A stretch of DNA of 64,000 nt from Alistipes sp. (lineage in GTDB: Bacteria > Bacteroidota > Bacteroidia > Bacteroidales > Rikenellaceae): the NCBI GenBank assembly GCA_017465605.1, contig JAFTVW010000038.1:52096-116095 (forward strand), read 5' to 3'. Positions within the stretch are counted from its first letter, which is position 1. Each line of letters opens with the position of its first letter. Positions 8,477-16,976 of this stretch are shown piece after piece. Below the pieces are notes generated by a model. That model made no database searches. It had not been told where the DNA came from and saw only the letters and a list, made by a program, of their open reading frames with translations. The translations under genes and the position numbers were made by a program.

Positions 8477-9932
8477 CGTTTTTTTCTTCGTCGGAGCGTT
8501 TGAAAATCTTGTAACCTATCGAAGCTACCACTACCGACATTATCGGGCTTACAATATTAAATATACAATAGGGTAAATATGTTAGTGTAGCTACTCCAAG
8601 TACGGTCGATTGTGCCATTCCACACGAATTCCACGGGATTAACACCGATGTTACGGTCGCTGAATCTTCCACGCTACGGCTCAGCAATCTGCGCTCTAAG
8701 TTGCGGTCATCGTATAGTCGGCGGAATAGGTTGCAAGTAAGTATGATGGAGATGTATTGGTCGCCTGTGCAGAGATTGAAAAATATTCCCGATGAAACGG
8801 TCGAGCCAACCACACTCACCGTGCGACGAGCTATGCGTAGGAATATCTGCGAGATAGCCGACAACATACCGCTGCCATACATAACCCCACCAAAACACAT
8901 AGCGCAAGTGATAAGCCAAATCGTATCCATCATACCGCCCATACCGCTTGTTGCAACCAAATCATCAAGTAGTGCATTACCTGTTGCAATCGAACAGTCG
9001 GTTGTCGAACTTATAACCACAGCCTTGATTGCTGCCATCGTAGAGCTAAGCCCCTCACCTGCAATTTGGGGGATTATTTCGGGCTGGGCAATCACCATTG
9101 CTATTGCGGCCATCATTGCCGAAGCGAATAGAGTAATAATGGCGGGAAGTTTTTTTGCGATAAGCACTCCTGTAAGTATAGGTACGATAAGCAACCACGG
9201 CGATATGTTGTAGGTGCTTTGTAGAGCCATCTCAATCTCTGCGGTATTGACCTCTGCCGATGTTGTTGTCGTAAGTCCTGCTATGACAAATGTTATTATT
9301 GCTATCACAAGCGATGGGGTGGTTGTGATTAACATATATTTAATATGTGTAAATAGTGGCACCTCGGCAGTCGATGATGCAAGTACCGTGGTGTCGCTCA
9401 TAAGCGAAACCTTGTCGCCAAAATAAGCTCCCGAGATTATCGCACCTGCAATCCAACCATCTTCAAAACCTTGTGCGCGACCGATTCCCATCAGTGCCAC
9501 TCCAATTGTTGCAATCGTGGTCCACGACGAACCTGTCAGGAGCGATACAATGGCGCATATCACGCACGACGCGGGTAAGAAAATCGACGGGTGTAGAATC
9601 TTCAATCCGTAATATATGAGCGAAGGAATAATTCCGCTGGCCATCCACGTTCCTGCAATCATACCAATCATCAACATGATTATCATTGCAGGCGTTGCGC
9701 TTCGTATGTTTGCAACGATTGCCTCCTCCAACTCTGCCCATTTATAACGATAGATGCCAATTGCTATGGCTGTGCATACTGCCGAAGCGGCCAATAGCGA
9801 AAGCTGACTGCCGCCTGAAATGGCATCACCGCCAAATAGTTTTATTGTGAGAGCCAAAAAAACAACAAGTACCGCCAGCGGCACAAATGAAACCAAAGCC
9901 GAGGGACTCTTTTTGTTCAAATTATTGTCCAT
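8466..9932 (-). CDS. nhaC: NhaC-family Na+/H+ antiporter
   Basis: 488 residues with about 11-12 hydrophobic segments. The NhaC family stretches LTGSSWTTIATIGVALMGIG and GAYFGDKVSLMSDTT are clear, and a second half contains TDCSIATGNALLDDL and the GDQYISIIL segment typical of the antiporter fold. It should exchange Na+ for protons (or an organic substrate pair such as malate/lactate in some members) at the inner membrane. It is first in a two-gene operon with the HAD phosphatase. A TATCTTTG -7 box (minus strand, 9951-9958) lies just upstream. Confidence 0.9.
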   Translation of the reverse strand: MDNNLNKKSPSALVSFVPLAVLVVFLALTIKLFGGDAISGGSQLSLLAASAVCTAIAIGIYRYKWAELEEAIVANIRSATPAMIIMLMIGMIAGTWMASGIIPSLIYYGLKILHPSIFLPASCVICAIVSLLTGSSWTTIATIGVALMGIGRAQGFEDGWIAGAIISGAYFGDKVSLMSDTTVLASSTAEVPLFTHIKYMLITTTPSLVIAIITFVIAGLTTTTSAEVNTAEIEMALQSTYNISPWLLIVPILTGVLIAKKLPAIITLFASAMMAAIAMVIAQPEIIPQIAGEGLSSTMAAIKAVVISSTTDCSIATGNALLDDLVATSGMGGMMDTIWLITCAMCFGGVMYGSGMLSAISQIFLRIARRTVSVVGSTVSSGIFFNLCTGDQYISIILTCNLFRRLYDDRNLERRLLSRSVEDSATVTSVLIPWNSCGMAQSTVLGVATLTYLPYCIFNIVSPIMSVVVASIGYKIFKRSDEEKNDEK

Positions 9933-10011
9933 AAAATGCTATTTTGCGGGCAAAGATACGCAAAACATAACAATCACACGAGAAAATATTGAAAAAGAAG
10001 GCCCCAAAATG

Positions 10012-10042
10012 TGTGTTATATGGCTTGTTTTTCGTATATTTG
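10012..10042 (+). promoter_or_regulatory. Probable promoter of the GT2 gene
   Basis: A perfect -7 box TATATTTG (10035-10042) lies 19 bases after a poor -33 match TGTG (10012-10015). The start codon at 10063 would leave a leader of about 15 bases. Confidence 0.5.
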
Positions 10043-10062
10043 CATTATATACGCGTAATTTT

Positions 10063-10971
10063 ATGATACGACTATCGCTTATAATTGCCACCTACAATCG
10101 TTCAGCATTGCTGATTCAGACTCTGCAATCGGTTGTTGAGCAGAATGCTCCGTGTGAGGATTGGGAGTGTTTGGTTGTCAATAACAACTCTTCCGACGAT
10201 ACCGCCGAGCGTTTTGCCGAGTTTGCTGCGGCGCACCCCGATATTAATCTTCGTATGGTTTTTGAACCAAATCAGGGCTTGTCATTTGCCCGCAACCGAG
10301 GCATTAGAGATAGCGTTGGCGATTATATAGCAATCATCGACGACGATGAGCGTATAGCTAAGAGTTTCATCTCGGCATATATCTCACTCTTCGATTCTGT
10401 GCCCGATGCTGTTGCGGCAGGAGGCCCTATCGTGGCGGAGTTCCCCGATGGCCGTCCGTTGTGGATGTCCCACTACACCGAGCGAATGATTGCCAACTCA
10501 ATGTTTTGGGGGCATAAAGTGCGCGAGTTCCCCACAGGGCATATCCCCGGCGGTGGTAATATGGCCATTCGTCGTAGTGCCATCAAGCGTTATGGAGTAT
10601 TCGACACCTCTCTTGGAAGAGCTGGTAAATCGCTTTTGGGCGGTGAGGAGAGTGATTTGTTTGAGCGTCTGCGTATTGCCGAAGCTAAATATTACTATGT
10701 GCCCGATGCTGTTATGTATCACGTCATTCCCGCTGAAAAACTCACACTCGATTATTTCGTTAAATTGAGTTACAATGTGGGCGTAAGCAAACTCCGTCGC
10801 GCCAAATATTATCGCCGAGTGCGCAGAGTTCGTTTTGTTGAGGTCTTTAAGTGGATTTTCACTATGGCCATAGCTGCGTGGTATGGTATTACTTTGCAGT
10901 GGTTCAAAGGTGAGTATATCCTCATTATGCGCTATCAGATTACAAAGGGACTATTTGATAAGAATATATAA
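10063..10971 (+). CDS. Family 2 glycosyltransferase
   Basis: I start at the ATG at 10063 (MIRLSLIIATYNR), the normal beginning of a GT-A fold; the open frame extends upstream over the nhaC promoter and is not believable there. 302 residues: nucleotide-binding SLIIATYNRSALL, NNNSSDDT, and a DDDE motif (IAIIDDDERI, near residue 100) that would bind metal and UDP-sugar. A GEESDLFERL motif near residue 195 fits the catalytic base region. The C-terminal hydrophobic segment (about 265-280) could anchor it to the inner membrane. It is monocistronic, with no glycan cluster around it, so the acceptor is unknown. Confidence 0.85.
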   Translation: MIRLSLIIATYNRSALLIQTLQSVVEQNAPCEDWECLVVNNNSSDDTAERFAEFAAAHPDINLRMVFEPNQGLSFARNRGIRDSVGDYIAIIDDDERIAKSFISAYISLFDSVPDAVAAGGPIVAEFPDGRPLWMSHYTERMIANSMFWGHKVREFPTGHIPGGGNMAIRRSAIKRYGVFDTSLGRAGKSLLGGEESDLFERLRIAEAKYYYVPDAVMYHVIPAEKLTLDYFVKLSYNVGVSKLRRAKYYRRVRRVRFVEVFKWIFTMAIAAWYGITLQWFKGEYILIMRYQITKGLFDKNI

Positions 10972-11010
10972 AGTAGTATTAAATAAAAAAGTGCTGTCGT
11001 AAATTGAAAA

Positions 11011-11060
11011 GAAGTGCCACCAAAAGTTTTTTGTCTAAACTTTTGGTGGCACTTCTTTTA
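11011..11060. terminator. Strong bidirectional terminator between convergent genes
   Basis: A perfect 19-bp stem (11011-11029 with 11037-11055) with a 7-base loop is followed by T-rich sequence on both strands. It separates the rightward GT2 gene from the leftward fimbrillin-like gene and can serve both. Confidence 0.9.
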
Positions 11061-11090
11061 TGTGGGGACGACACTGTTCCTAATTATAGA

Positions 11091-12797
11091 TTAGAAAGCG
11101 CAGATGGCTCTAACATCAACACCACGATCTTTTTTATAGCCAAACGGAGCACCATCTGAAAATCTTACTACTATAGCACCATACATATTTTCTCCGTCGA
11201 CTATGCTACCTTCCATAGAAGACCAATAATTATTTTCACCAAGTGTTGTTGCACCCAATGAACTAAGTAATCCATCAATCAATGTGCGAGTTTCGGGGGT
11301 TGCCCCATTGTTATGAGCATAAAATATATTATCTAAATCTTTGCAACAGAGCATATGCAATTCCTTAGGAGACGGGATATACCAGCCCGTAGTGTTTGCA
11401 GGTGCTTGAACATTCCAACTTTCAAGAGAAGAGACAGGAGTAACTATATTGCCACCTTGACTATTGTCGGTACAATACTTATTATATGCCTTTAAGAGCT
11501 TTGTTTTCTGATAGCCTGAGATAAAGTTGATAGGACCATTGATTGCAAGATAATTACCTTTGTCTGTTGCGTCAAAGGTGCTGGTTTGCCAATCTGCAAC
11601 TGCATTATTTGTGTTATTGCTAGACCAATTTGAGTAGCTTGATATATTGCTTAACGCAACTATCAAACCGTGATTACAACTTGGGTAGTCCGCACTCATA
11701 ATTTTGTCGTCTGAAAGTTTTGCGGGGGTTTCACGAGTGTCATCAGTCAAGTCTGTATCTTTGGTAGTCCAAAATACAATACCTGCAATGTTGGCCTTTT
11801 GTTGGTTCGTCCAATCTGTTATATCAGCTATTGAGATGAATGAACCATCGAGCAACGCCAAATCTCCTTTTACTGCCTCTGCTGCATTTTTATTACCCAT
11901 TAGAGGAGTAAACAAAATAGACGCCATTGGTGTAATTTTGTTACGCTCGATGATAATCTTGTTAGATGTACTAATTTTTCCCGTCCGTCCATCTGTAGTG
12001 GTTGCTGTGATAGTAAAACCATCTTCAAAAGTCTGCGGAGGCAAAGCGAAGATAAACGAGATACCCTCATCGCTGTTAAGTTCAACGCCCTCGCCACAGT
12101 CAAGTGTAAGTGTGTAAGAGTCATCAGCGATGTTTGATGCTATACCAGCATTGAGGTAGTTATCAAGCGATGCCATCATTATACCAGCAAGAATTTCATT
12201 GTTATTACCCATTAATTCGATGCTGCTAATTGTCGCAGAGCCTTTGAGTGTAACTTTTAGATAACCCAAGAGATTATTAAATGAAAAATTGCTACTACCT
12301 TTATCTTCTACTGCAACCATAAAGTTTGCATCAGAACCATATGTATTTGATCCTGCAAATGTCTGAGTCGAGGGTATAACATATTGGAAATGTGGTTTAT
12401 CTTCATGATTCAAAAGGTTTACACCATTATCAATTTTAGGATATGGATAAAAGGCAACAGTTTTATCTATATTGAAATGCTCTACAGGTGGGGCTCCTGC
12501 GACAGTGGAATTTTCGTCGCGAGTAAAGCTACCTTTTCTTGTGGGAGTATTCTCATTAAGTAGATATGCGTGATGGTTTGGGGTGTCGTCATAAATCAAA
12601 ATCTTATCACCAACGCTCCAATATGTTTTAGGTTCTCCACTTTCCCATTGTAATTCTGTACGAGTCTGACCTTCAAATGATGCATATATAGTGGAAGGAG
12701 TAGCTGACAGATGTTTATTAGCTGTTGCATCAGAATCACTCTTTGTGCAGGCTATTGCTACAATAGCCACGCTCATATATATAAATATCTTCTTCAT
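11091..12797 (-). CDS. Fimbrillin-like surface lipoprotein with C-terminal FISUMP-like domain
   Basis: 568 residues. The start MKKIFIYMSVAIVAIACTK gives an SPII signal with lipid-attached Cys17. Residues ~25-290 resemble the fimbrillin/Mfa-like fold: the TRTELQW and YWSVGDKILIYDD motifs, then a HFQYVIPSTQ segment. Residues ~295-568 contain GWYIPSPKELHML, NNYWSSME and the terminal VDVRAICAF, typical of the FISUMP/DUF1566-type lectin-like domain found in Bacteroidota surface proteins. It is probably surface-exposed, either a pilin-like tip or adhesin. The small peptide gene at 12814-12933 lies 16 bp upstream and is probably co-transcribed. There are no mfa/fim assembly genes nearby. Confidence 0.75.
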   Translation of the reverse strand: MKKIFIYMSVAIVAIACTKSDSDATANKHLSATPSTIYASFEGQTRTELQWESGEPKTYWSVGDKILIYDDTPNHHAYLLNENTPTRKGSFTRDENSTVAGAPPVEHFNIDKTVAFYPYPKIDNGVNLLNHEDKPHFQYVIPSTQTFAGSNTYGSDANFMVAVEDKGSSNFSFNNLLGYLKVTLKGSATISSIELMGNNNEILAGIMMASLDNYLNAGIASNIADDSYTLTLDCGEGVELNSDEGISFIFALPPQTFEDGFTITATTTDGRTGKISTSNKIIIERNKITPMASILFTPLMGNKNAAEAVKGDLALLDGSFISIADITDWTNQQKANIAGIVFWTTKDTDLTDDTRETPAKLSDDKIMSADYPSCNHGLIVALSNISSYSNWSSNNTNNAVADWQTSTFDATDKGNYLAINGPINFISGYQKTKLLKAYNKYCTDNSQGGNIVTPVSSLESWNVQAPANTTGWYIPSPKELHMLCCKDLDNIFYAHNNGATPETRTLIDGLLSSLGATTLGENNYWSSMEGSIVDGENMYGAIVVRFSDGAPFGYKKDRGVDVRAICAF

Positions 12798-12813
12798 ATT
12801 ATTAACATTTTTT

Positions 12814-12933
12814 TTACCACCCTATTGGTGTTTCTTCTGTTGGGTCTTCAAGACCGCCTGATTGTGCAAACCCCTTTTCGAGTTTGATTTCCAGCACCTC
12901 GATTTCGGGTGCAATGTAGTTTTGTTTCTCCAT
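12814..12933 (-). CDS. Small conserved peptide, 39 aa, paralogous to the one at 51249
   Basis: An ATG at 12933 opens a 39-residue frame that begins MEKQNYIAPEIEVLEIKLEK, then has GFAQSGG at residues 21-27 and an acidic tail ending IGW. A second copy at 51249-51362 shares MEKQxYIxPExEVxEIxxEKGFAQSGG, and each copy lies directly upstream of a fimbrillin-like lipoprotein. Conservation between two separate loci, in frame and in position, supports real coding. There is no signal peptide or membrane segment. The conserved leader with a variable tail after a Gly-Gly pair recalls a precursor peptide, but no maturation enzyme is adjacent. Function unknown. Confidence 0.75.
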   Translation of the reverse strand: MEKQNYIAPEIEVLEIKLEKGFAQSGGLEDPTEETPIGW

Positions 12934-12970
12934 AATTAGTTTTTTTGAATTTATTAACTTCTTGACAAAA

Positions 12971-13007
12971 CAAAAAGGGATAGCCGTTCTTGCGAACAGC
13001 TATCCCT
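12971..13007 (-). terminator. Terminator/attenuator hairpin ahead of the small peptide gene
   Basis: A 9-bp stem (12976-12984 with 12999-13007) extended by an inner 4-bp stem is followed leftward by five T and then GTTTTG. It ends any transcript coming from the promoter at 13123-13153, about 110 bases before it, and lies about 40 bases before the peptide start. It is either an attenuator or the end of a short RNA. Confidence 0.7.
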
Positions 13008-13122
13008 GCTATATTTTATTTCAAGTATTACTCGAACTAACGCGTGCTAAATGCCCCCCCCCTCAGTAAGTTACAAATGTGGCAGTTGATAAAATGATAT
13101 TTTGCACTATGTTTCATATTAA
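13008..13122 (-). other. 5' leader with a nine-G tract
   Basis: This is the transcribed leader between the promoter at 13123-13153 and the terminator-like hairpin. It contains a run of nine G on the minus strand (C at 13054-13062), which may be prone to slippage. I do not recognise a known riboswitch in it. The remaining 87 bases up to the pfkA stop show nothing else beyond a weak A/T-rich hairpin near 13210-13225. Confidence 0.5.
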
Positions 13123-13153
13123 CAAATGTAATATTATGTAGCGAATTTTGCAA
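13123..13153 (-). promoter_or_regulatory. Promoter for the small peptide/fimbrillin-like operon leader
   Basis: On the minus strand, TTGC (13150-13153), 19 bases, then TACATTTG (13123-13130). The -7 element is perfect and the -33 is a near match. It lies 88 bp beyond the pfkA stop, so the peptide operon has its own promoter. Confidence 0.6.
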
Positions 13154-13240
13154 GCGAATCTACTTAAATTAACATCTGACATCTATAAATAGGGATTTTG
13201 ATATTAGAAATAAATCCTTATTTATCTCAATTAGATGCTT

Positions 13241-14218
13241 TTACATCGAAAGAATCTTCACAATCTCCATATCCTTCAAGTCCATCTGCGATGAGTGGGC
13301 GATAGCCTTCTTGAAGGGAACGTAAACCATCTCGTTATTCTTGATTCCAATCATCACATTACGCTGACCCTCCGACAATGCCTCGATAGCCGTAGCACCC
13401 ATTTTCGATGCGAGGATACGGTCTTTGGCTGTTGGTGAGCCGCCTCGTTGCAAGTGACCGAGAATTGTCACGCGGGCATCAAATTCGGGGAACTCCTTCT
13501 TAATACGCTCCTTCAATCCGAGTGCGCCACCTGTCTTCTTATTCTCTGCAACAAGCACAATTGCCGAACTCTTACTCTTGCGGAATCCGTTATTGATAAG
13601 CTCTGCCAACTGGTCAACCTCGGTTTCACGCTCTGGAATGATTGCTGCCTCGGCACCCGATGCAATAGCACCGTTGAGCGAGAGGTAACCCGCCGTATTT
13701 CCCATCACCTCGACAAAGAACAATCGCTCGTGGCTGGTAGCTGTGTCGCGCAACTTGTCCACCGCATCGACAATCGTGTTGAGAGCCGTATCGTAACCGA
13801 TTGTCTCATCGGTGCCGTCAAGGTCATTGTCGATTGTTCCGGGCAGACCTACAATCGGAATATCGTACTCGTTGGCAAAGACCTGCGCTCCCGACAATGA
13901 GCCGTCGCCACCGATTACAACCAATGCATCAATTCCTGCGGCCTTCATATTCTCGTATGCGAGCTTGCGACCTTCGGGTGTGCGGAACTCCTTGCTGCGG
14001 GCGGTTTTCAGAATTGTACCTCCCTGCTGAATGATGTTACTCACGCTCTGCGACTTGAACTCCACAATCTCGTTGGTCACAAGACCGTGATAACCACGCA
14101 TAATACCCTTCACCTGATAGCCGTTATAGATAGCCGTACGCGTTACGGCACGAATTGCTGCATTCATACCCGGGGCATCACCTCCCGATGTAAGTATTCC
14201 TATACATTTGATAGCCAT
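13241..14218 (-). CDS. pfkA: 6-phosphofructokinase, ATP-dependent type
   Basis: 325 residues from the ATG at 14218 ([20 protein letters not shown]); the in-frame codon 24 bases upstream would add residues absent from the family. It phosphorylates fructose 6-phosphate at the committed step of glycolysis. Visible motifs are [22 protein letters not shown] (Gly after GGD fits ATP rather than pyrophosphate use), the catalytic [12 protein letters not shown], and the substrate-binding [15 protein letters not shown]. Its length matches bacterial group I PfkA. Cytoplasmic tetramer by family. It is monocistronic or at the end of the YbjQ transcript. Confidence 0.96.
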   Translation of the reverse strand: MAIKCIGILTSGGDAPGMNAAIRAVTRTAIYNGYQVKGIMRGYHGLVTNEIVEFKSQSVSNIIQQGGTILKTARSKEFRTPEGRKLAYENMKAAGIDALVVIGGDGSLSGAQVFANEYDIPIVGLPGTIDNDLDGTDETIGYDTALNTIVDAVDKLRDTATSHERLFFVEVMGNTAGYLSLNGAIASGAEAAIIPERETEVDQLAELINNGFRKSKSSAIVLVAENKKTGGALGLKERIKKEFPEFDARVTILGHLQRGGSPTAKDRILASKMGATAIEALSEGQRNVMIGIKNNEMVYVPFKKAIAHSSQMDLKDMEIVKILSM

Positions 14219-14325
14219 AATCTTTATTCTGTTTAGTTTCACTAATTAATGCAAAAATAGTGAAATTTTCAGATATGAGCTACTTTTCGAGCCACTAAAT
14301 ATAGCAAATACGGTAATTGACTATT

Positions 14326-14361
14326 AAAACACGAAGGCCACACCCTTTCGGCGTGACCTTC
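14326..14361 (-). terminator. Probable terminator of the YbjQ gene
   Basis: A 12-position stem with two mismatches (14333-14344 with 14350-14361) and a 5-base loop is followed leftward by a short T-rich stretch (GTGTTTTAAT). It lies about 40 bp after the YbjQ stop. Confidence 0.5.
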
Positions 14362-14402
14362 AAATGTTGTATATTTCTCTGTCGGAAAAGTGTGGCCGTA
14401 GG

Positions 14403-14732
14403 CTACTTGGTGCGAATCTTTACGGCCGTACCCACAGCCGACACCATAAACATAGTCTTGCCTTTGCCCGAAATCTCATTGAAATCCATTTTCAACCCCA
14501 CAACTGCATCAGCTCCGATGCTGGCTGCCTTTTGCTCTATTTCGCTTATTGCATTCTGATATACATCATCTAACTTGCGCTGATATGTATTAGAGCGACC
14601 TCCGAAGAAATCGGTGAACGATGCTGCGAAATCCGAAAAGAAATTTGTGCCGATAACCACATTGGTCGAGACCAAACGTATATAAGATGTAATCTCAGCA
14701 CCGTCAATATTGTTTGTCGTAGTAATAATCAT
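14403..14732 (-). CDS. YbjQ/UPF0145 (DUF74) family protein
   Basis: 109 residues, the typical length of this family. Motifs seen: the N-terminal beta strand IITTTNNIDG, then VVIGTNFFSDF, and the C-terminal GADAVVGLKMDF followed by VSAVGTAVKI. YbjQ proteins are small cytoplasmic pentamers, sometimes described as heavy-metal-binding domain proteins, with no firm function. It lies 62 bp downstream of the PspC-domain protein on the same strand and may be part of that cluster. Confidence 0.85.
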   Translation of the reverse strand: MIITTTNNIDGAEITSYIRLVSTNVVIGTNFFSDFAASFTDFFGGRSNTYQRKLDDVYQNAISEIEQKAASIGADAVVGLKMDFNEISGKGKTMFMVSAVGTAVKIRTK

Positions 14733-14794
14733 AGCTTTATGTTTTTTATAGTTATTTTGTTTGAAATGTTCGCAAAGTGTAACGGTTTATTTCT

Positions 14795-16951
14795 CTACAC
14801 GTTCTTCTGCGGAAAAATATTTTGAACGTATGAGGTCTCCAAAATTTTAGCAATTTCCTCTTTCATTACGGGGCTATCGCTTGGGCCTTTCAAATATCTG
14901 TACTCCACATCGTCAAACGTTCCCATAAGCAGATTTCGCTCACCAAATTCGCTCTCCGCTCTAACTTCGGCATATCGCTCAATCTCCACCACTTTGTTTT
15001 TGCTTGACTCAAATAAAGATTTGATTCCGTATTTTGTAATCAGGAATTTGTTACCCTTTCTTGTTGTTGTCTGTACATAACCATTTTGGTCTATTGCGAA
15101 GTGCCTAATGCAACAATCCACATCTTTTTCCGAGCCATAGAATAGTATATATACTCCATCGTGCGAGTAACCCTTTACTATTTTGCCCTTTACGGGATAG
15201 TGGTAAACTTTTGGATTTGTAGCCCACGCCTCTGTCCCCGTTTTTGTGGCAGTTGTTGCACCTTTGTTTGGCTCCGAAAGTTTGGCTTGCGCTAAAATAT
15301 CTTTGTAGATTGCGGTATTTTTTGGTCTTTGATAATTAACGCTACCTTGAATACTTATGCCGTTACTCGCCGACCCGATAGCTGTACCCACTGCTTTTAC
15401 AACTTCACCTACCAGATTAAATGCCTCGCCCGTAAGGTTGAACGCATCGCCTGCTACTCCAAATACCTCTTCAATCAACTCCTTGTCGGCCAAATCCTTC
15501 ACCTGCTCGCCAATCACGCAATAGACCTTCAAATCGCCATCAACCTTGAATGCGTAAGCGGCAGCCGATTCGGATATTTGCTCTTTCAGGACCTCGACAT
15601 TCAAACTCTCAGTCGCCAACTCTTTGGGTGAGAGCGTAACGGCCGTACCTCGCATACTTCTAAACGATATGTTCTTGCTCTGCTGGTCCATCAGCAGCGA
15701 CTCTTTGGCGGCCTTCACACTGTGTTGGTCACCACAGAAGACAATCATCATTCCCTTCGAGTAGTGGCTCGAAATAAGTCCGTGCTTGGTGCTATATGAT
15801 GTCGATTTTGTAGCCTCCATCGAGTCTTTTATTTCAAATTCAAATTTTCCCGACTTAATGTATTTTTCAACTTCTTCCTCCTCAAACTCATCGTAGAGCT
15901 TTCTTGGGTTGTGGTCAAATACAGCCACAAATGCGTTTCTAATCGAATTGCCAAAGGTCGATGGCGACCTAATTGCACTTATTGTCATTGTAACCAACGC
16001 CACAATCCACAACATCAATACAGTCAAAAGTATCAAACCCTTTGGACGGTGCGATAGCAAGAACATAATGGCCAGATATATAAGCCCCACAATTGGCAAA
16101 ATCGCCACAAAAAAGAAACTCATCAGAGCCAATCCTGTGTAGAACTCAAATCCGAACATCGGCACAGCACTGAGTGCCACCATTCCGAGCAAACTGCAAC
16201 CAACCACCAATCCTATCAGTATCAGCAGGGCCAAAAATTTCAAGAAAATCAGCAGTATTGTGCCAATTGCACCCACAATCTTCGCAATTATCGAACGCTC
16301 GCGTGCATCAGCCGTCGTCGAGGTGTTCTCCTTTATGCTCTGCGCTGTGATTTTCTCGCCACGCATCTCCAATTTTTGTCGGGCCGACGAGGCAACGGGA
16401 ACTGTAAACCACATTACCAAATAGCATATCAACTCCACGATAAACACATTCCACATCATTGGCTCAAACCAGAGGAATATGGCGAGTGGCCCCGATATGA
16501 CCGACAAAATTAGCGGCACAAACATCAGCAGACGAATCAGCGTCACATCTTTTTCAAAGTAGTTGGCAATTCCTGCACATACTCCACCCAATTTGCCACT
16601 CTCCATATCGCGATACAAGCGACGTGGCAGACGTGGATTACCGTTTGAATCTGTCGTCTCAGGCTCACGCTTTGGCTCGTATTCGGGTGAGTCGTTGTTA
16701 ATCTCCTCGGTTGAGCCGAGCTGCTTTATGATGTTGTCGATTAGCGGTTTGCAGATTATAGCGTCGGCCTTTTGTGCCGAGAGTATAAGCTCTGCTATGC
16801 GAGCCTCGATGTCGGCCACAATCTCCTCACCATCGGGGTCATTGCGGTAGTTGTCCTGCAACGACTTGATGTAGGCGTTCAGCTTCTCATAAGCGTCGTT
16901 TTCCATTGTGAACGACACCCCCGCAATACTACATTTCTTTATTGGGTTCAT
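14795..16951 (-). CDS. Large PspC-domain membrane protein
   Basis: 718 residues. A short N-terminal domain (1-85) is shared with the 171-residue PspC protein at 18490. The PspC domain (about 105-180) has LYRDMESGKLGGVCAGIANYFEKD followed by hydrophobic helices. Further transmembrane segments lie around 225-330. The C-terminal ~380 residues have no domain I know but contain several KGY/KGM...FYG or FCG repeats. It is an inner-membrane protein, probably an envelope stress sensor or partner of the PspC/PadR/DUF2807 cluster. It starts 25 bp after the DUF2807 gene. The role is inferred from context. Confidence 0.75.
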   Translation of the reverse strand: MNPIKKCSIAGVSFTMENDAYEKLNAYIKSLQDNYRNDPDGEEIVADIEARIAELILSAQKADAIICKPLIDNIIKQLGSTEEINNDSPEYEPKREPETTDSNGNPRLPRRLYRDMESGKLGGVCAGIANYFEKDVTLIRLLMFVPLILSVISGPLAIFLWFEPMMWNVFIVELICYLVMWFTVPVASSARQKLEMRGEKITAQSIKENTSTTADARERSIIAKIVGAIGTILLIFLKFLALLILIGLVVGCSLLGMVALSAVPMFGFEFYTGLALMSFFFVAILPIVGLIYLAIMFLLSHRPKGLILLTVLMLWIVALVTMTISAIRSPSTFGNSIRNAFVAVFDHNPRKLYDEFEEEEVEKYIKSGKFEFEIKDSMEATKSTSYSTKHGLISSHYSKGMMIVFCGDQHSVKAAKESLLMDQQSKNISFRSMRGTAVTLSPKELATESLNVEVLKEQISESAAAYAFKVDGDLKVYCVIGEQVKDLADKELIEEVFGVAGDAFNLTGEAFNLVGEVVKAVGTAIGSASNGISIQGSVNYQRPKNTAIYKDILAQAKLSEPNKGATTATKTGTEAWATNPKVYHYPVKGKIVKGYSHDGVYILFYGSEKDVDCCIRHFAIDQNGYVQTTTRKGNKFLITKYGIKSLFESSKNKVVEIERYAEVRAESEFGERNLLMGTFDDVEYRYLKGPSDSPVMKEEIAKILETSYVQNIFPQKNV

Positions 16952-16976
16952 TGTTTGATGATTTTAGGGTTGTTTT

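Noticed and set aside
9820-10062. N-terminal extension of the GT2 protein by 81 residues
   Set aside because: It would overlap the nhaC start and the promoter box at 10035-10042, and the GT-A fold begins at the ATG at 10063.
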